Position numbers and translations under genes: made by a program
Notes under the pieces: generated by a model
Database searches by the model: none
The model's input: the letters and a program-made list of their open reading frames with translations, nothing else
What the model was told of the DNA's origin: nothing
Shown: piece after piece, positions 18,870 through 23,032 of the stretch
Layout of the letters: the number at the start of each line of letters is the position of its first letter
How positions within the stretch are numbered: the first letter of the stretch is position 1
Origin: Penium margaritaceum
Lineage: Eukaryota; Streptophyta; Zygnematophyceae; Desmidiales; Peniaceae
Direction: 5' to 3'
Length of the DNA stretch: 23,032 nucleotides
Assembly: GCA_023375785.1 (NCBI GenBank)
Contig: SZWC01002408.1
Location: 59,096 to 82,127, forward strand

Positions 18870-19966
18870 ATGGTTGACCCATCGGGAGGAGTGGGGGCTG
18901 CCGCAGGGAAGTCCTCAAGCTCAACAGTGGCTACCACAGGGCAGACCACTGGAGCAAATGTGAGTGCTATGTCACTGCCACAAGGTCTTGGACCCATGGG
19001 AGGAATCCCCATTTTTTAGGGGATTGACTTCCCCCTTTGGAGATGGCAGTTTGAGCTGGCGATGAAAGTGCGCGGCTTCATCAAGCTACTGAAGGGAGAG
19101 GAGCAGGTTCCCATGGAAGGCACATCTGAGCATGAGGCTTGGATGGATCGAAATGATATTGTAATGTCATTCCTCAGCAACGCGATAGCCAAGAAGTATG
19201 TTCCCATCATTGCCGGGTACACGCTGGCTTCCGAAGCTTACGACAAGCTCAAGCGCGTGCACCAATCCACCTCCCTTGCGAACAGACTATTCATCCTACA
19301 ACGGCTGATCAGCATGCGGGTGAATGAGGGCGAATCAATCCCCGATTTCCTACAGGAGTTTGAAGGACTCCTTGGCGAGGCTCGCCAGATGAACTGGGAC
19401 CTTGACGAGAACATGCAAGCCATGATCCTCCTCATGGCGCTACCGGAGAGCTGGAGTCCAATGATCACCGTCATGGGCGGCTGGAAGGAGGACGACCTGA
19501 CGTACACGGCAGTGTCTGGGTACGTGCAAAACGAGGCCATACGCCGCAACGGAAGTGAGGCTAACTTCTCAGCCTATGCCGCACGCTACGGTGGCCGCGG
19601 GAGCAAAGGGTCAGCCTCTGGTCAGAAAGGCGGCAGCGGAAGCGGTGGCGGCGGAGGCAACAATGGCGGCAAGGCTCCCAAGCGACAGGGTAACTGCCGC
19701 AACTGCGGCAAACCTGGGCACTGGGCAAGAGAGTGCAGGTCGCCAAAGAAGGAAGACGGCGGAAGCGGTGGGAACAAAGGCAACAAAAAGGGTGGCAAAG
19801 AAGCCACCAACATGATGGCACAGAGCACGCCTCCAGCAAAAGGAGCGGCGCTGCTCAGGCCAGGAGCTTTTGGGCTCGACTCCGGCACCGATCATCACTC
19901 CAGCAACGACCAGGCTGGATTTGTCTCCATCGGCCCCACCGATCGGCGGTTCAGATGTGCAAACGG
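18870..19966 (+). pseudogene. gag: copia Gag and start of protease, with an early nonsense codon
   Basis: The ATG at 18870 follows an A-run and is the first good start after the PBS. The N-terminus is Gly/Ser/Thr rich. The frame hits TAG at 19017-19019 (codon 50) and then continues in the same frame with IDFPLWRWQFELAMKVRGF, the start of a UBN2/copia-type gag domain (about residues 50-230, through WSPMITVMGG). A Gly-rich basic linker leads to a CCHC zinc knuckle, CRNCGKPGHWAREC (Cys at 19695), which binds nucleic acid. A protease motif LDSGT (Asp at 19878) follows. Copia makes Gag and Pol as one polyprotein, and this frame ends at the N at 19967. An ORF starting at the internal ATG 19062 exists, but the homology begins upstream of it, so the nonsense codon is most likely a mutation. 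Confidence 0.88.
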
Positions 19967-20466
19967 NCCGTCATGGGCGGCTGGAAGGAGGACGACCTGA
20001 CGTACACGGCAGTGTCCGAGTACGTGCGAAACGAGGCCATGCGCCGCAGCGGAAGTGAGGCTAACTTCTCAGCCTATGCCGCACGCTACGGTGGCCGCGG
20101 GAGCAAAGGGTCAGCCTCTGGTCAGAAAGGCGGCAGCGGAAGCGGTGGCGGCGGAGGCAACAATGGCGGCAAGGCTCCCAAGCGACAGGGTAACTGCCGC
20201 AACTGCGGCAAACCTGGGCACTGGGCAAGAGAGTGCAGGTCGCCAAAGAAGGAAGACGGCGGAAGCGGTGGGAACAAAGGCAACAAAAAGGGTGGCAAAG
20301 AAGCCACCAACATGATGGCACAGAGCACGCCTCCAGCAAAAGGAGCGGCGCTGCTCAGGCCAGGAGCTTTTGGGCTCGACTCCGGCACCGATCATCACTC
20401 CAGCAACGACGAGGCTGGATTTGTCTCCATCGGCCCCACCGATCGGCGGTTCAGATGTGCAAACGG
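19468..20466 (+). repeat. 499-bp direct duplication around N 19967
   Basis: Bases 19468-19966 (end of gag, zinc knuckle, protease start) are repeated at 19968-20466 with only a few differences (GTGTCTGGG versus GTGTCCGAG, CAAAACG versus CGAAACG, ATACGCCGCAAC versus ATGCGCCGCAGC, CAG versus GAG before GCTGG). Including the N the offset is 500, which shifts the frame. This looks like two overlapping contig ends from near-identical copies placed side by side. Confidence 0.9.
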
Positions 20467-22407
20467 CAGTGTCGTCAACGCAAAGGGCGTGGGAGACAAG
20501 CTGGTGAGCATCAACCTTAATGGTGCAGAGAAGGATCTATTGCTACGTGACGTGGTCTACATGCCCTCCTTTGCGGCAAACCTTCTGTCCGTGTCAAAGA
20601 TAACGGACGACATGACAGTGGTGTTCACACAGAAGAAGGCGGTCATCGCCAGGAACGAGGACATCAAGGTCCTCTATGCCAACAAAGATCTCGTGGCACA
20701 GGTTCCAGGGGTTGACGGACTCTACGTATTGCAGACAACGGCAGCAAAGACCTCGGAAGACGAGGGTCATGCGGGTGCAGGGGAGGCAGTGGTCTCGGCA
20801 CCAACACAGGAGAGCACACCAACAAGAACTGAAAAAGCATCCTCTGCAGCAAAGGACGAAGACACTGATCTGTGGCACAGACGCTTTGGGAATGTTGCAA
20901 ACAGCACGCTCCAAGTCATTCAGCAACAACAGCTGGTCCGTGGCATGGATGGTTGCAAGAAGGATGCGGTTGAGTGTGGCAGCCTGTGTGAACCTTGCCT
21001 CCAAGGCAAGACCAAGCAAACTCCCTTTGAGCGCAATGGTCGCCACGTAGAATCAGCCCTTGACCTGATTCACACCGACGTGTGCGGACCCTTTCGCACG
21101 GCATCAAACGGTGGTAGCAAGCATTTTCTGACCTTCATAGACGACCACAGCCGCAAGGTGTGGATCTTCTTCCTCAAAACAAAGGGAGAGGTCAGAGAAA
21201 CGTTGCAGGAGTTTGTCGCCATGGTGGAGCGGCAGACCGGAAAGAGAGTCAAAGGGATGCGGAGCAACAACGGCGGAGAGTACGAGGCATGCAAGGGTTG
21301 GTTGCGGCAACATGGGATCAACCACCAGCCCACAACGCCTTACACGCCGTATAGCAATGGTGTTGCCGAACGGATGAATCAGACCATCCTCGGCATGGTG
21401 CGTAGCATGCTCTTTGATGCAAAGCTTCCACCGCGGTTCTGGGCAGAAGCGGCAAGAACGGCNGGAAAGAGAGTCAAAGGGATGCGGAGCGACAACGGCG
21501 GAGAGTACGAGGCATGCAAGGGCTGGTTGCGGCAACATGGGATCAACCACCAGCCCACAACGCCTTACACGCCGCAGAGCAATGGTGTTGCCGAACGGAT
21601 GAATCAGACCATCCTCGGCATGGTGCGTAGCATGCTCTTCGATGCAAAGCTTCCACCGCGGTTCTGGGCAGAAGCGGCAAGAACGGCATGCTATCTCGTC
21701 AACCTGACTCCTGCGGCTGCTCTGGGCAGGCGCGGAAAGAAGAAGGGAAAGCAACAGATGACACCACAAGAAGTTTGGTCAGGGAAGAAGCCGGACGCAT
21801 CACACCTGAAAGTATTCGGCTGCACCGCATGGGCAAAGGTCCAGGCGGGTGAGGGTGCCGGCAAGCTGGATTCAAGAGCACGAAAGTGCGTTATGGTGGG
21901 CTATGAGACGGCCCACAAGACATATCGCTTGTGGGACCTGGCAGGAAGAAGACTCATCACCAGCCAGGATGTCACCTTTGACGAGAGGAAACCAGGCAAG
22001 GAAGAGATGCTTGATCCCACAGAAGCTCCAAAACAGGGAGAGTGGTTGGTGCTGCTAGAGTCAGGAGATCAAGCTCCTGAAAACAGGCAAGTGGTGCCAG
22101 TGCGGCAGGCCGTGAAGAAGAGTGGTGTGCCAGGGGGAGCGGCTGCGCAGGCTGACGCAGCGGCAAGCTCCGACACAGAGTCGGAGACGTCCGAGGCCTC
22201 CGAGACCAGCTCGGAGGCCAGTGGCTCTTCAAAAGAGGAAAATTCAACTCCAGGGCAGCCAACACCACAGGAGCAACAGCATGGCAAACACCCACCAGCA
22301 ATGCAACGTCGCAGCACACGACAAAGAAAACAAACTCCAAAGTACGACGCTGACACTGGAAGCTGGACTGGACTGAGCTGGTCCTGTTTGGCTCAGGGAG
22401 AGCCGCT
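19970..22407 (+). pseudogene. pol: copia polyprotein: Gag C-terminus, protease, integrase
   Basis: It is open from the N at 19967 to the N at 22408. It starts with a second copy of the gag end and zinc knuckle (first Cys at 20195). Protease follows, with LDSGT (catalytic Asp at 20378) and the conserved LLSVSKIT further on. The pre-integrase zinc region has LWHRRFGN (His at 20876) and CEPC. An Asn (20891) sits where the second zinc His is normal. The integrase core has HTDVCGPF (first catalytic Asp at 21077), then the second catalytic block twice because of a 224-bp duplication, with Asn at 21266 in the first and Asp at 21491 in the second. GVAERMNQT follows each time (Glu at 21368 and 21593). 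The C-terminal part has KVFGCTAWAKV and RKCVMVGYE. A Ser/Glu-rich linker (about 22150-22250) and RRSTRQRK precede RT. The frame is intact apart from the N anomalies. Confidence 0.9.
21239..21687 (+). repeat. 224-bp direct duplication around N 21463
   Basis: Bases 21239-21462 and 21464-21687 are the same part of the integrase core. Including the N the offset is 225 bp, so the frame is kept. The copies differ at a few sites, including AAC versus GAC at the second catalytic Asp (21266 versus 21491) and TAT versus CAG before SNGVAE. The differences imply that the two sides come from different element copies. Confidence 0.92.
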
Positions 22408-22408
22408 N
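22408..22408. other. Single N, missing N-terminal part of RT
   Basis: The linker ending LAQGEP is followed directly by APVVTFASIRSLLA. In copia elements this FAPVV block lies well inside RT, after the PWKWVF-like and KARLVAKG-like motifs. Those motifs are absent, so roughly 80 codons are missing at the N (estimated from family knowledge). Confidence 0.8.
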
Positions 22409-23032
22409 GCACCGGTCGTCACGTTTGCCTCCATCAGGTCCCTGCTTGCTGTCGCTGCCGCCAAAGACCTTGAGATCCACCAGATGGATGTGAAGACAGC
22501 CTTCCTTTATGGGAAACTCGACAAGGAGGTGCTAATGGAGGTACCGGAAGGTGTCAAAGCACCCGAGGGTAAGGTGTGCAAGCTGGTGAAGGGGTTGTAC
22601 GGACTGAAACAGGCCCCACTGATCTGGTACAAGGAGATGGATAGCTTCATGGCTGAGATCTCCTTCGCACATTGAAAAAATGACCCTAGCGTCTATGTGC
22701 GGGAGGACGAACGTGGCTTGCTACTTGTGGCGTTGTACGTGGATGATCTTATCATGTGTTCTTCCTCGCAGGAGGCCCTCACGGACCTCAAGAAAAATCT
22801 GGCCAGCAGATTTAAGATGAAGGACATGGGATCTCTCGAGTACTACCTCGTGATTGCTGTTCACCGCAACCGCAAAGCAGGCACCATCGAGCTCAACCAG
22901 ACCAAGTACATTATGGACATCTTGAAGCGCTAGAACATGGAGGACTGCAAGCCCGTCAGCACCCCCATGCCCTCTGACTGCAAGCTCTCCTCCTCCATGT
23001 CACCAAGCAACGAGGCAGACCGGCGGGAGATG
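22409..23032 (+). pseudogene. pol: copia reverse transcriptase, N-truncated, two nonsense codons, cut by window edge
   Basis: It begins at APVVTFASIRSLLA, then QMDVKTAFLYGKL carries the first catalytic Asp (22487), followed by KLVKGLYGLKQAP, another hallmark RVT_2 motif. A TGA at 22673-22675 interrupts the frame, and KNDPSVYVRED resumes in the same frame immediately afterwards. LYVDDLIM (Asp-Asp at 22742-22747) is the catalytic YVDD box. KDMGSLEYYL and the substrate-binding region follow. A TAG at 22931-22933 interrupts again, and NMEDCKPVSTPM continues in frame to the window end. Both stops are point nonsense changes, not frameshifts. An ORF from the ATG at 22697 is only the piece between stops. 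The rest of RT and RNase H lies beyond the window. Confidence 0.92.

Larger units (their letters stand above)
16768..23032 (+). mobile_element. Ty1/copia LTR retrotransposon, rearranged or mis-assembled, runs off the right edge
   Basis: The order is LTR, RNase H end, polypurine tract, LTR, PBS, leader, gag zinc knuckle, aspartic protease, integrase, reverse transcriptase. Integrase before RT is diagnostic of the Ty1/copia superfamily. Placing an RNase H end and a second LTR upstream of the PBS and gag means the interval holds parts of at least two element interiors, either LTR-sharing tandem copies or a scaffold chimera. Single Ns lie at 17457, 19967, 21463 and 22408, each at an anomaly. The element inserted into the 15-bp satellite. 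The expected 5-bp target duplication would be TGTGT (16763-16767), but the right flank is outside the window. Confidence 0.95.

Noticed and set aside
19733..19966. Start of a 980-codon ORF at 19733 as the beginning of pol
   Set aside because: Before the N at 19967 this frame is out of register with gag. Only the part after the N is the real gag-pol frame, and the join is created by the N.
19561..22480. Minus-strand and alternate-frame ORFs over gag-pol (for example 19611-19898, 20594-21046, 21104-21769)
   Set aside because: They are shadows of the GC-rich polyprotein frame, repeat with its duplications and have no recognisable domain.

Overview
The window is eukaryotic and splits at base 16768. 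Bases 1-16767 are one uninterrupted satellite built from a 15-bp unit (consensus TGTGTTTCTGACCAC or TGTGTTTCTGACCAG, about 1,118 units). Bases 16768-23032 are a Ty1/copia-type LTR retrotransposon in + orientation whose left LTR abuts the satellite directly. No bacterial gene, rRNA, intact tRNA or CRISPR array was seen. Eukaryote is nearly certain. A plant or green-algal host is a moderate inference: the primer-binding site pairs with the plant-type initiator tRNA-Met anticodon stem as I remember it, and the polypurine tract/LTR junction resembles plant copia elements.

The satellite has no convincing gene. Its unit length is a multiple of three and the consensus has no stop in five of six frames, so long pentapeptide-repeat ORFs arise by chance on both strands. 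Single-base indels move these ORFs between frames without conserving any peptide. Rare unit variants recur in the same order at distant places, which reveals nested higher-order repeats: 90 bp (two identical copies), about 225 bp, 315 bp, 540 bp, about 1.23-1.34 kb, multi-kb blocks seen three or four times, and a 5,084-bp-offset duplication whose right copy ends exactly where the retroelement inserted.

The retroelement part reads: LTR (689 bp), a single N, the C-terminal end of RNase H, a polypurine tract, a second LTR (689 bp, about 99% identical by eye), a PBS matching the anticodon region of initiator tRNA-Met (half-tRNA priming as in Drosophila copia), a leader of about 400 bp, then one gag-protease-integrase-RT reading frame running off the right edge. 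Four single Ns (17457, 19967, 21463, 22408) each mark a structural anomaly: a missing interior, a 499-bp duplication, a 224-bp duplication and a missing RT N-terminus. These look like scaffold joints between different copies of the family. Apart from the Ns, the coding frame has nonsense codons in gag and twice in RT, an Asn in place of a catalytic Asp in one copy of the integrase segment, and an Asn where the second His of the integrase zinc finger is expected. The copy as written is non-autonomous.

The most interesting signals are the hierarchy inside the satellite, the CG-free, CHG-rich unit with its C/G switch, the half-tRNA PBS, a tRNA-like A-box/B-box module inside each LTR, and the paralogous empty insertion site within the same array.
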